Program-made: the position numbers and the translations under genes | Source: an uncultured Lachnospiraceae bacterium | Lineage (GTDB): Bacteria; Bacillota; Clostridia; Lachnospirales; Lachnospiraceae | Direction: 5' to 3' | Length of the DNA: 64,000 bases | Assembly: GCA_910579495.1 (NCBI GenBank) | Contig: CAJTVD010000003.1 | Span: forward strand, 84,136 to 148,135 | Notes under the pieces: model-generated | Told to the model about the DNA's origin: nothing | The model's input: the letters and a program-made list of their open reading frames with translations, nothing else | Database searches by the model: none | Shown here: positions 9,417 through 17,961 of the stretch, piece by piece | How positions within the stretch are numbered: position 1 is the first letter of the stretch | Layout of the letters: every line of letters starts with the position of its first letter

Positions 9417-10358
9417 CTATTGGTATCTTCCAAGGTCAAAGATGTAACGGTACTGGTATCCTTTGTTCATCAGCAGCACCCCATGGGTCCCGCCTACGTT
9501 TCCTGCAGCCAGGCAGTCACAGTCAGCCAGTAGCAGCATGGAAATCAGGTACTCCCTTCCCTTTGCATATTTTCCCTGCTCCTTCCCAAGATCGTTTATA
9601 TTCTGGCTGCCGGCCGTAGTATACCGCTGTACATCAGGGGCAACCAGCAATTCCCCGAAAGCTTCCTTTAGCTTATCATAAATGCCTGCATCCTCTGTGG
9701 CAAGATAAATCTTTCCGCAGCCGTATTTTCTGAGGATTTCCCCCGCTTTTTCTATAATCTGTTCCGGAGTGGGCTGGATGGGGTGCCCTTTGGGCCTGGA
9801 AGATACATAGTCTGTCCCCCTTGCCAGGATCCCTAAAAGCTTTGTATTTTCCCCAATTGCCTTGCGCCTTTGGGAAAACTCCTGCAAAATTTCCTCCGAC
9901 ACCCGGAAATATTTCCGGAAAACTCCCTTCCAATAGGCCAGCAGCTCTTCATCCTCTGTAATCCGGAAGTCGGGGTAATTGTTTTTTTCCGTAATCAGGC
10001 CATCGCTTAAAATAATATTCCGTGCATCCCTGATATCCTCAAGGGTGTATCCGCAGGGCTGCTCAAAATAATATTCCCATGCATTTTCCTTACCGACCTT
10101 CTCATCCTCCAGGTAGGTATTTTTACCGTTCTGCATATCAATCACAGGAATGTAACCCTGCTTTATGGCATAATCCACCAGCCCCATATTGGTCATAACA
10201 TGAGAAAACAGACCTACCTTGCAATAGGCCCGCCTGACCACAAAGAATGTCTTATCCGGATACCCATTCCCCCAGGACACCCTTCTTTGCCTCCACTTCC
10301 ATTTGGTGTATATCCTATCCAGCACAGTAATACTCTGCAGCCTGCTTTTTATACTCAT
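9417..10358 (-). CDS. Fucosyltransferase-fold protein (O-FucT/NodZ-like, divergent)
   Basis: A 313-residue soluble protein. The N-terminal third contains FFVVRRAYCKVGLFSHVMTN and the C-terminal half has LLGILARGTDYVS, which lines up with the HxRRGDY donor-binding motif of GT11/GT23/GT65 fucosyltransferases but lacks the histidine and second arginine. Downstream KIYLATEDAGIYDKLKEAFG and LISMLLLADCDCLAAGNVGGTHG match the 'ATDD ... D ... S' GDP-binding region of that fold. A fucosyl- or related deoxyhexosyl-transferase role is therefore likely but not certain. It is directly followed by the GT32 gene and overlaps the radical SAM gene upstream by four bases, suggesting translational coupling. Confidence 0.65.
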   Translation of the reverse strand: MSIKSRLQSITVLDRIYTKWKWRQRRVSWGNGYPDKTFFVVRRAYCKVGLFSHVMTNMGLVDYAIKQGYIPVIDMQNGKNTYLEDEKVGKENAWEYYFEQPCGYTLEDIRDARNIILSDGLITEKNNYPDFRITEDEELLAYWKGVFRKYFRVSEEILQEFSQRRKAIGENTKLLGILARGTDYVSSRPKGHPIQPTPEQIIEKAGEILRKYGCGKIYLATEDAGIYDKLKEAFGELLVAPDVQRYTTAGSQNINDLGKEQGKYAKGREYLISMLLLADCDCLAAGNVGGTHGVLLMNKGYQYRYIFDLGRYQ

Positions 10359-11377
10359 TCCTGCCCTCTTTTTGCTTTCTTTATGAAAGCATTTTCCATC
10401 AGGCTGTATTTCCCGCCTTTTAAAAATTTATGCCTGAACACCCACCAGCCAGGCACCCAGATATATTTATGCATGGCAGGGGAAGCACTTCCTATCATCC
10501 AACAGTTTCTGCTGCATTTTTTTGTGCACGCCCTTACTTCCCTGGCCTGTTGGGAGTTCCATAGTTCCTCCCACCTTTGTTCCTTCAGATTTCCCATTAC
10601 TGCTTTCTTTTCCATGCCGTTACAGGGAATCACATCCCCAAAAGGATCGATAAAAAAAGCATTTTTGGACATATCGCAGGGAAGGAGCCTTTTCTTTCCG
10701 TAAATATAATGAATCAGTCCATGATTAAAATACGCCCTGAACCATTTTTTAGGGGAATTGCTCTTTAACAGCTCATTGATCAACTTTTCAAAATTTTGGG
10801 CAACCTTCAGCTTATCATCGATTTTATTGTCTGTCTTCCTGAAATAAAAAGAATTATGAAGGGTGGCCGTTGCAAATTCCATCCCCATTTCATTGGCAAT
10901 CTGATACAGGGGAACCAAGTCCCCGCAATTCATATCCTGGACTGTCATGCCAAAGCCCACATCGGGGTGGCCCATTTCCACCAACGTCTTTAAGGTATTG
11001 TATCCCCGGTTATACCCATCGGGGATCCCTCTGATCTTATCATTGGTTTCCTTTAGCCCTTCAATGCTGATACGGATCCCCACCTTGGGGAACTGCCTGC
11101 ACAGGCTGATAATCCGTTCTGTAAAATACCCATTGGTAGAAATAACAATGCGGTCTGATTTTTTATACAGCTCCCTGACAATATCCGGTATGTCCCGGCG
11201 CACAAAAGGCTCTCCCCCCGTAATATTTGTAAATGCCATCTCAGGCAGCTTCTTAATTGTCTCCAGGGTAATCTCCTCCTCCGGCTTTGTCGGATCCCTG
11301 AAGCAGTCACACATATTACATCTAGCATTACAGCGATAGGTGACTATCACTGTACCATACAATGTCCTTTTACTCAT
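10355..11377 (-). CDS. Radical SAM protein with SPASM-type C-terminus
   Basis: The start at 11377 (MSKRTLYG) has GGGGGA just upstream and is preferred over an ATG 24 bases earlier. The [4Fe-4S]/SAM motif is C16-X3-C20-X2-C23 (CNARCNMC), followed by NITGGEPFVRRD, the SAM-contacting GGEP element. The C-terminal part has LLPCDMSKNAFFIDPFGDVIPC and then CTKKCSRNC, giving the cysteine set of a SPASM/twitch auxiliary cluster. Such enzymes perform radical chemistry on peptides or sugars. No precursor peptide is visible nearby. Its place between a GT4 and a fucosyltransferase-like gene suggests modification of a sugar or glycan intermediate; the substrate is unknown. Confidence 0.88.
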   Translation of the reverse strand: MSKRTLYGTVIVTYRCNARCNMCDCFRDPTKPEEEITLETIKKLPEMAFTNITGGEPFVRRDIPDIVRELYKKSDRIVISTNGYFTERIISLCRQFPKVGIRISIEGLKETNDKIRGIPDGYNRGYNTLKTLVEMGHPDVGFGMTVQDMNCGDLVPLYQIANEMGMEFATATLHNSFYFRKTDNKIDDKLKVAQNFEKLINELLKSNSPKKWFRAYFNHGLIHYIYGKKRLLPCDMSKNAFFIDPFGDVIPCNGMEKKAVMGNLKEQRWEELWNSQQAREVRACTKKCSRNCWMIGSASPAMHKYIWVPGWWVFRHKFLKGGKYSLMENAFIKKAKRGQE

Positions 11378-12647
11378 TTTTCCCCCGTTTCTGCCGCCCA
11401 TCTGCCAGACAGCCTAAAGAATTCCCCTTACTCCCCAGATTTTTATATAAAGAAACTGCCATTTCCCCATACTCTTTTGCAGTTATAAATTTCTTTTTCC
11501 TGCAGTTTTCCGTATACACCGCCAATTTACCGCTATTATCCCACAGGCTGCTGATTTTATTTCTCATTTCCTCCACATTGCCCGGCTCAAATAATTCCCC
11601 GGTGACGCCGTCTTCTAAAAGCTCAGGGACTCCCCCTATACGGGAAGCGATAACCGGCGTCCCACAGGCCTGGGATTCCATAACGGAAAAGGGGCAGTTT
11701 TCATACCATTCTGATGGGAAAACAGTGAATTTCGCCTCCCCTATCAGGCGCCTTAGCCCATCCCCCTTCTGGAAGCCCACATTTTTGATGTTCCCACATG
11801 TATGCAGTATTTTTTCATATTCCCCACTCCCTGCAAAGAGAAAGGGAATGTGGGGAAGCTGCCTGCATGCCTCCACCAGTGAGGCGATTCCTTTTTCCTG
11901 GTCATACCGCCCAAAATAAAGCACATAATCTTTCTTCGCAGGGAACTTCTCTCCCGCCCCGTCCTCTTTATAATCTATGAAGTTATGCATAACCGTCAGC
12001 TTATCCTTCAGGCATGGATTTGTTCCCAACATTTTTTTCATAAATTCACTGGGGCATATGACAGCGTCCACCTGCCCATAAACCCCCAGCCGCCGGTATA
12101 GCCCTGCTTCAATCATTCCCAGCATGCTTTTTATGGCGGAATTGTGGATACACTTATTTTGAAAACAGGCACCATACTTCCCTCCCCTGCAGGCAAAGCA
12201 AATCTCCTTTTTGTGGGGGATATACAGCATATGGTCAGGGCATACCCACTGGTAATCATGGGCTGTATAAACAATGGGAATATACTTACCATTCCTCTTT
12301 CCCCAGCTTCTGATTTCATAAATCACAGAGGGCGTAATCTGGAAATTAAAATTATTCAGATGGACGATATCCGGTTTGAAACCATCCAGCACAACCCGTA
12401 TTTTCCGCCTTGCCTCCACGGAATAAATAATTTTGAAAGGATAAAGTAGCTTTTGCAGCTTCCCTGTATGGAAATCCATTGACGAAGTATAACTTCCCGC
12501 CTGGTTCCCCACCACCCTTTTGGGATCCTCCATGCCAAAGTACTGTACCTTATGCCCGCTATTTTCCAGTTCTCTCCCCAGATTAAGGCTATAGGTTTCT
12601 GAGCCGCCCTTTGGGAACAGGAATTTATTTACAATCAATATTTTCAT
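11370..12647 (-). CDS. GT4 family glycosyltransferase
   Basis: The 425-residue protein opens with MKILIVNKFLFPKGGSETY, the glycine-rich N-terminal loop of GT-B/GT4 enzymes, and continues with the PDIVHLNNFN acceptor-side strand. The donor half shows YVLYFGRYDQEKGIASLVEA and the EX7E region around FSVMESQACGTPVIASRIGG. A cysteine-rich insert at about residues 140-165 (CFACRGGKYGACFQNKC) is common in a GT4 subgroup. ATG start, stop overlapping the next coding start. Retaining cytosolic transferase of unknown sugar, acting on a lipid-linked intermediate. Confidence 0.9.
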   Translation of the reverse strand: MKILIVNKFLFPKGGSETYSLNLGRELENSGHKVQYFGMEDPKRVVGNQAGSYTSSMDFHTGKLQKLLYPFKIIYSVEARRKIRVVLDGFKPDIVHLNNFNFQITPSVIYEIRSWGKRNGKYIPIVYTAHDYQWVCPDHMLYIPHKKEICFACRGGKYGACFQNKCIHNSAIKSMLGMIEAGLYRRLGVYGQVDAVICPSEFMKKMLGTNPCLKDKLTVMHNFIDYKEDGAGEKFPAKKDYVLYFGRYDQEKGIASLVEACRQLPHIPFLFAGSGEYEKILHTCGNIKNVGFQKGDGLRRLIGEAKFTVFPSEWYENCPFSVMESQACGTPVIASRIGGVPELLEDGVTGELFEPGNVEEMRNKISSLWDNSGKLAVYTENCRKKKFITAKEYGEMAVSLYKNLGSKGNSLGCLADGRQKRGKNE

Positions 12648-12664
12648 GTATCCGCCTTTTCCAT

Positions 12665-13720
12665 TTAAAATGTATTGGTTGCCAGCATGGTACTGTCTGG
12701 CGCACAGGTAATTTTATTGGGATTTTCATTTAAATAAGCTCCCCAAAACCCAAAGGTGCTCTCTGTAAATATGTTATGGCTGCACTTAGACATTAACTGC
12801 ATATCCCGGTAACTCTCCCCGCCTTTATTCCAGGTTACAAATTTCACACTGTCCTTTCCAAAGTCAAGCCCAAATGTCCTCTCATTCTCCTCACACCATC
12901 CCACACTGTTCTCATCCGTAAAAAAAATAAATACCGGATCCTTTATTTTCTTTTTGATATATCTTACAGAACGCCTGAAAAAACCATACTGATAGCAATG
13001 CCCGTTTACAAACAACAGATCACTCCTTCTTGCATGGATTGCCACTGCTTCCACCGACTGGATATAGGCTAGCATTTCCCGGTTTTTTGCGTCTGTAATC
13101 TCCGGAAAAGCAAACGCCCTCCTGATCTCCCCCTCCAGCCCATCTATGCCAAATCCCTTATATTTAAACGCAAGGGAATGCCCTGCAAAAGAATTGTCCG
13201 GGTACTCCCTGTAAATATCATATTTGCGCCTGTTTTTCTCAGCCAGCTTTTCCGCCAGCATCCGCCGCAGCAGGTGTTTTACGTGATACCCTGGGGCTGT
13301 ATGGAAAAAATCAGTGAGCAGGTGCCTTAGGCGGGACCTGCCTTCCTGCAGGGAAACATCCAGATACCCCGCCCCAGGGCCCAGATTTTGAAGGTTTAAC
13401 CCTTCCCTTGCCAACGCCCCGACAATGTAGGGTGAATAGTTCCAGCCTTCTTCCCAAAAACGGCTTTCCTCCACATATCTTAAAATCCGGTTCCAGGCAT
13501 TACTGTCAAACTTCTCTTTAATATTGGGGATTTGTATGCCAAAAACCCGCTCCAGCTCATATCCGTTCCACATGGAAAACATTCCTTCATGGCTGGGAAT
13601 CTCATATAAAAGGGTTTCAAGGTAACATTCCCTGTCCGGGTTTGATTTTTTAATTGCAAGATATTCTACATAATCAAGCATCTGGTTTCCCAGGCCAGAA
13701 TCCATATGGACTACCAGCAT
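12665..13720 (-). CDS. GT11-like fucosyltransferase (alpha-1,2-fucosyltransferase family)
   Basis: A 351-residue protein beginning MLVVHMDSGLGNQMLDYVEYLA, the GLGNQ(M/L) N-terminus of GT11 enzymes. The donor-binding motif is AIHARRSD (HxRRxD), then FIFFTDENSVGW and DMQLMSKCSHNIFTESTFGFWGAYL, which correspond to the conserved 'FSDD' and 'M..C.H.I.ANSTFSWW' blocks. It is longer than usual (about 290-300) because of an insert between the N-terminal motif and HxRRxD. ATG start with AGGAG seven bases upstream. The region immediately upstream is a 106-bp tandem repeat that separates it from the GT26-GT4 gene. Confidence 0.82.
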   Translation of the reverse strand: MLVVHMDSGLGNQMLDYVEYLAIKKSNPDRECYLETLLYEIPSHEGMFSMWNGYELERVFGIQIPNIKEKFDSNAWNRILRYVEESRFWEEGWNYSPYIVGALAREGLNLQNLGPGAGYLDVSLQEGRSRLRHLLTDFFHTAPGYHVKHLLRRMLAEKLAEKNRRKYDIYREYPDNSFAGHSLAFKYKGFGIDGLEGEIRRAFAFPEITDAKNREMLAYIQSVEAVAIHARRSDLLFVNGHCYQYGFFRRSVRYIKKKIKDPVFIFFTDENSVGWCEENERTFGLDFGKDSVKFVTWNKGGESYRDMQLMSKCSHNIFTESTFGFWGAYLNENPNKITCAPDSTMLATNTF

Positions 13721-13735
13721 TTAGATTCTCCTATT

Positions 13736-13963
13736 CCAGTTCCGCTTCCCCCTTCCCAAGTACCAATCTCCAACAGAGAAAATCCTGTCTGCTTCCCAGC
13801 CAGCATTTCCTCTGGGCACTTGTTCAGGCGGCTGCTGTTTTCCAGTTCCGCTTCCCCCTTCCCAAGTACCAATTTCCCGCAGAAAAAATCCTGTCTGCTT
13901 CCCAGCCGGCATTTCCTCTGGGCACTTGTTCAGGCGGCTGCTATTTTCCAGTTCCGCTTCCCC
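13736..13963. repeat. 106-bp tandem direct repeat, two full copies plus 16-bp partial third
   Basis: Unit 1 is 13736-13841, unit 2 is 13842-13947 and a partial third copy is 13948-13963. The two full units are the same length and differ at six positions by eye (about 94% identical). The repeat spans the last codons of the GT26-GT4 gene, so the coding text for its C-terminal GSGTGK recurs in each copy. In unit 1 the base that forms the TAG stop at 13941 is changed, giving CAG. The unit length is not a multiple of three. I see no promoter or strong hairpin in it. It looks like a local tandem duplication of the gene end plus intergenic DNA. Confidence 0.9.
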
Positions 13964-15854
13964 TGTAAACTTCAATTGTCTGGTCTGTGGCTCTCTCCCA
14001 GTTATATTTCCCACAAATAAAATCCGCTGCCCCTAACCGGTACTTCTCCACTTTTTGGGGATGGGCGTCCAAGTCCTCCAGCTTCGCCCTCAAATCCTGC
14101 ACATTGCCTTTTTGGAAAGTAACCGCCTGGCTGCCTGTGACTTCAGTATTTTCCGGTATATCGCTTACAAGGCAGCAGTTCCCATAACTCATGGCTTCCA
14201 GCAGCCCGATCGCCATTCCCTCCACATCGCTGGGGAGCACGAACAAATAGGCATTGGAAAACAGCTCTTCCATATCCCTTCCGCCTACAAAATCCGTGAA
14301 GATAATATTCCTGTTATCGCCCGCCATCTGAAAAAGGCTGTCCATATAATCAATGGAATGGCTTTTCCCCCCCGCAATCACCAGTTTTTTATCTGTTTTT
14401 AACTGCTTATAGGCCTCAATCAGATAATGCGCCCCCTTCTCCGGCACGATTCTTGCCAAAAATAAAATATATTGGTCTTTCTCCAGGTTCCATTGTTCTT
14501 TTATAACCTGTACTTCCCGCTTTTCCGGCCTGGAAATGCCATTGGCAATATAAACGGTGTCCCTTCCATAAGTATCCATGAAATACTTCTGCATATTATC
14601 AGACAGCACTATGATTTCGTCTGCGAATCTCACCGCCAGCTTTTCCCCAAACTTAATCACAGCGGAAGCAATACCGCCCCACTTTGCCCGCTGCCAGTCA
14701 AGGCCGTGGACTGTTACCACGATTCTATTCCCAAAAAGTTTCGGCAGCCAAAGCATGGCGCAGGGGCCTTCCGCATGATAATGGATTACATCATATTTTC
14801 CAAATAACGCCCGCACCGAGGCAAAAAAAGAATATACAATGGCATTGAGGCTTTTATTCTCAAAAGTGGGTATGGTCAAAATCCTGATCCCCTTATAGTT
14901 TTTCCCAATCCTGTGTATAAATTCCCTGCCGGAAACATGGGCTCCCCTGCGGTTATAAGCGTCTACCCGATGTCCTCCCAAAACCAGCCGCACCGAAAGC
15001 TCATTGACCACAATTTCAATGCCGCCCTCCCTGCTGGGTATGCGTTTATGGCCGATCATGGCAATTTTCAGGGAATCTTTCTTTAACCCCCTCTGCCTTC
15101 GCAGGCTACGGTTTTCTTTGTGGACATTCCAGAGAAATGACACATTTGTATTGAAATACCTGGAAATCAGCCGTTTGGGATCCTGAATAATTCTATAAAG
15201 CCATTCCAGGCACAGCTCCTGCATCCATTTGGGAGCCCGCTTTACTGTCCCGGCACTGAAATCAAAGGCCGCCCCCACGCCGACCATAACCCCGCTTACC
15301 TTGTCCTTGTGGGCATGCATCCACTTTTCCTGTTTAGGCGCTCCCAGGGCTACCCATATAAAGTCCGGCTTTGCCTTGTTGACCCTCTCCATTATTTCCT
15401 GGTCTTCCTCCCTGGTTAAGTCCCGGAAAGGAGGGGAATACATGCCGGCAATCTGCAGATAAGGGTATTGATCCAATAATTTCCTTTTTAATTTTTCCAG
15501 GGTTTCCTGCCGGCTCCCATAAAAATAATGGCGGTACCCTTTCCTTTCGGAAAGCTCAAATATTCTGGGCATCAAATCCGGCCCCGGTACCCGCCTTGCC
15601 TGCTTAAAGCCCCTTCCCCTGCTTACAATAGACAAAGGCTTCCCGTCTGGCAGTGCCATTGCCGCAAGGTTCTGCACCTTCTGGTATTCTTTATCCCTAA
15701 ATCCCATCACCGTGGTATGGACATTCGAAACACAGATATATTTTCCCCGGAGCCCCTCCAGGTTTTCCTCCAAAAATTTAACCGTTTTTTCCATATCTGT
15801 CACGTTAATCTTTGTTCCCAGAATCCTGCAGTATGTCAATTCCGTATTTTTCAT
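13941..15854 (-). CDS. Fusion glycosyltransferase: GT26 (WecG/TagA/CpsF) plus GT4
   Basis: Two transferases in one 637-residue chain. Residues about 10-235 form a GT26 domain: N-terminal NVTDMEKTVKFLE, ALPDGKP (catalytic-type Asp at about 70), VPGPDLM, and GAPKQEKWM (171-179). From residue 262 (LKIAMIGHKRIPSREGGIE) runs a full GT4 enzyme with FARIVPEKGAHYL-like donor text and SDVEGMAIGLLEAMSYGNC. GT26 enzymes use UDP-ManNAc/ManNAcA or Glc donors onto lipid-linked acceptors, typically adding the second sugar. The fusion suggests two successive sugars added by one protein. ATG start with AGGAAAAAGG upstream; ATGA overlap with the polymerase-like gene. Its last codons lie in the tandem repeat. 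Confidence 0.9.
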   Translation of the reverse strand: MKNTELTYCRILGTKINVTDMEKTVKFLEENLEGLRGKYICVSNVHTTVMGFRDKEYQKVQNLAAMALPDGKPLSIVSRGRGFKQARRVPGPDLMPRIFELSERKGYRHYFYGSRQETLEKLKRKLLDQYPYLQIAGMYSPPFRDLTREEDQEIMERVNKAKPDFIWVALGAPKQEKWMHAHKDKVSGVMVGVGAAFDFSAGTVKRAPKWMQELCLEWLYRIIQDPKRLISRYFNTNVSFLWNVHKENRSLRRQRGLKKDSLKIAMIGHKRIPSREGGIEIVVNELSVRLVLGGHRVDAYNRRGAHVSGREFIHRIGKNYKGIRILTIPTFENKSLNAIVYSFFASVRALFGKYDVIHYHAEGPCAMLWLPKLFGNRIVVTVHGLDWQRAKWGGIASAVIKFGEKLAVRFADEIIVLSDNMQKYFMDTYGRDTVYIANGISRPEKREVQVIKEQWNLEKDQYILFLARIVPEKGAHYLIEAYKQLKTDKKLVIAGGKSHSIDYMDSLFQMAGDNRNIIFTDFVGGRDMEELFSNAYLFVLPSDVEGMAIGLLEAMSYGNCCLVSDIPENTEVTGSQAVTFQKGNVQDLRAKLEDLDAHPQKVEKYRLGAADFICGKYNWERATDQTIEVYRGSGTGK

Positions 15855-17038
15855 TTTTTTCCTTTTTCCTTATCTCTTCTTATAATGGGAAACATTTGAT
15901 GCCAATATGCACCCAAAAGAAAAAATATATAATTTCTTGCCAGATAATCAGAAAATACATGGGCTTCAATTACACTATATACCGAAATGGAAATGATTAC
16001 AACTGCCGCCATATAATCCTGCTTTTTATAGCAGTATACCATCAGCAACAACAGTGCTCCCAGAAACACGCCTGCCGGAATTATGCCAAACCAATAGAAC
16101 AGGCGGATCCACCCCATATCAAAAAAGTAATTGTTTTCCGGCCGGGAAAACAGGCTCCAGGTGCCAACAGTCCCCTCAAAGCCATCGTTTTCAACAAGTA
16201 TCCTTATCCTTCCGTTAAAAATCTCATTTAATTTTACAAAAAGAAGCGTAATTTCCGACCTGTCCCCATTCCACACATAGTCATATACCCGGTATGCATT
16301 AGCCGCAATTGTAACCGAAATTCCCACGCAAAATATCACTCCCAGATAACCGGCGGCCACACACAGCCTTTTAAACCTTTCACTTTGGACAAGAACCAGC
16401 AGCATGGTAAGTACTATAGTAAGCCCCGTTACCAGAAAACTCGTTTTTGAGTCTGTAAGAAGAAAAAAAACATAATTCAATATCAGGGGAGCCGCAAAAT
16501 AATACCATTTCATCTTTTCCCCATACAGGTACAGGCCAAGCAATATCAGCGACCATACCATGCAATGGAGGGCATTGGGGTGCCCCATTCCCAACGTATA
16601 CCTGCTTTCCACACTTCCCCGCCCATAATCCTGGGTCAGCACAGCCGCTCCATATACACCGCTTAGGGAAAGAAGGATAATAACGGCACAGCCTGCCAAG
16701 GTCAGGAAAAATACCAGCTTAAGGCATTTCTTCATGTCCACGTTTTTACATGCCGCCACCAGGACTACCAGCCGGAGGGCTTCATTCCTTCCTGTGGCGA
16801 AATAGGAAAGTGCCCCCACTGCGCCCAAAAAAAGAATAAGCGCATACTCCCTGGCAGAATATCTGGTAAAGCAGGCTTTTACCAGGAACAGCAGGAAAGT
16901 CAGCCGGAATATCTGCCCTTCTATGGGATTCGTATAAGCGCTTTTGTCAATGATTACCAGCAGCGCCTCAATCACTATTCCCCCATAAAAGCTTCCGTAT
17001 GCTATTTTATTGATAATATCTCTTTTCTTATCCATCAT
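15851..17038 (-). CDS. Wzy-like polysaccharide polymerase (second copy)
   Basis: A 395-residue protein with about 10 hydrophobic segments. It contains RYTLGMGHPNALHCMVW, equivalent to SGYSHPNVLH in the longer protein at 7092-8651, and the following hydrophobic pattern is similar, so the two appear related. A hydrophilic loop at about 235-290 precedes the last segments. Two consecutive ATG codons (17038 and 17035) can both start it; the first overlaps the upstream stop. Expected role: polymerisation of undecaprenyl-linked repeats outside the membrane. Confidence 0.75.
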   Translation of the reverse strand: MMDKKRDIINKIAYGSFYGGIVIEALLVIIDKSAYTNPIEGQIFRLTFLLFLVKACFTRYSAREYALILFLGAVGALSYFATGRNEALRLVVLVAACKNVDMKKCLKLVFFLTLAGCAVIILLSLSGVYGAAVLTQDYGRGSVESRYTLGMGHPNALHCMVWSLILLGLYLYGEKMKWYYFAAPLILNYVFFLLTDSKTSFLVTGLTIVLTMLLVLVQSERFKRLCVAAGYLGVIFCVGISVTIAANAYRVYDYVWNGDRSEITLLFVKLNEIFNGRIRILVENDGFEGTVGTWSLFSRPENNYFFDMGWIRLFYWFGIIPAGVFLGALLLLMVYCYKKQDYMAAVVIISISVYSVIEAHVFSDYLARNYIFFLLGAYWHQMFPIIRRDKEKGKK

Positions 17039-17931
17039 TGTATCTTACCCTGGGAATCAATAAACCGCCATCCTGGCCAAAGCCCTTCCATTTCCGCCTT
17101 CACAAACGTCTGGCTGTTTTTATGGATGGCAGGCCTTACCATAATCTTATCGGGATTCCCGTTCAGCCTTGCCCCCCAAAAGCTGAAAGTGGAATTGGCG
17201 CAGATATTATGTTTGCACCGGCTCATCAGCCAAATATCATAAAAGCTGTCCCTGCCATGGTTAATATCCACCACCGTAAATTCCTCTCCCTGATACCGCT
17301 CCTTCACATAAGAAATATCATCGGAAAAAACATAAAAATGAGCCTTTGGGATTTCCTTTTTCAACATTTCAACAGCCTGGCCATAGTAAGCCTCTGTACA
17401 GATATTCCCAAACATTTCCTTGTTGATTCCATCCAGGTAATCCCCCCGCCTTACATGGATGCTTACGGACCCGCATTTTGCCATTTCTCCCGCGTATATC
17501 TGATTGAGGGGATTTCCGCCCTCCGGGAACCGGATTTGACTGCGTAAATCCCCTAAAATATCTGCATAGTACTTTTCGCAGGCAAAATAGCCGCTGATAT
17601 ACATGTTATGGAAGGAAAGCAATTCCGGATGAAATATGCCCCTTTCCTGAAAAAGGCGTATGGTGGAGGGAAACAGTTTCCTCCTGAGTTTTCCTGGTAT
17701 TCCCTTCCCCCCCACCAACGCCCTTTTTTCCGCCGGGGAGCAAGCTTCATAAACAACGCCTTTTAAATAGGCCAATTCCAGTTTCCTCCCCGCCGACAGC
17801 TTTTCCTGGTTTTTTTCCTCAAACCAGGAAATATCCAGCTTTGCCTCTTTTCCAATACTGACAAATTTCCGGTATAGGGCATATTGCTGCAGTTGGTTCC
17901 CAAGCCCCCCTGCCACTTGTACTATGATCAT
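17035..17931 (-). CDS. GT11 alpha-1,2-fucosyltransferase-like enzyme
   Basis: The start at 17931 (MIIVQVAGGLGNQLQQYALY) has AGGAG eight bases upstream and matches the family N-terminus; an earlier ATG at 17955 has no better site. The 298-residue length is normal for GT11. The full donor motif SIHVRRGDYL is intact, followed by FYVFSDDISYVKE and IWLMSRCKHNICANSTFSFWGA. These enzymes transfer L-fucose from GDP-fucose, usually to galactose in alpha-1,2 linkage. This is the most canonical fucosyltransferase in the left operon. No GDP-fucose synthesis gene is in the window. Confidence 0.92.
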   Translation of the reverse strand: MIIVQVAGGLGNQLQQYALYRKFVSIGKEAKLDISWFEEKNQEKLSAGRKLELAYLKGVVYEACSPAEKRALVGGKGIPGKLRRKLFPSTIRLFQERGIFHPELLSFHNMYISGYFACEKYYADILGDLRSQIRFPEGGNPLNQIYAGEMAKCGSVSIHVRRGDYLDGINKEMFGNICTEAYYGQAVEMLKKEIPKAHFYVFSDDISYVKERYQGEEFTVVDINHGRDSFYDIWLMSRCKHNICANSTFSFWGARLNGNPDKIMVRPAIHKNSQTFVKAEMEGLWPGWRFIDSQGKIQ

Positions 17932-17961
17932 CCCATTCTCCTGCCCAAACGGCACCTATTA

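Noticed and set aside
13721..14014. 97-codon minus-strand frame running through the 106-bp repeats and into the GT26-GT4 gene
   Set aside because: It uses a different frame from the transferase, has no clear ribosome site and exists only because the repeat unit lacks stops in some frames.
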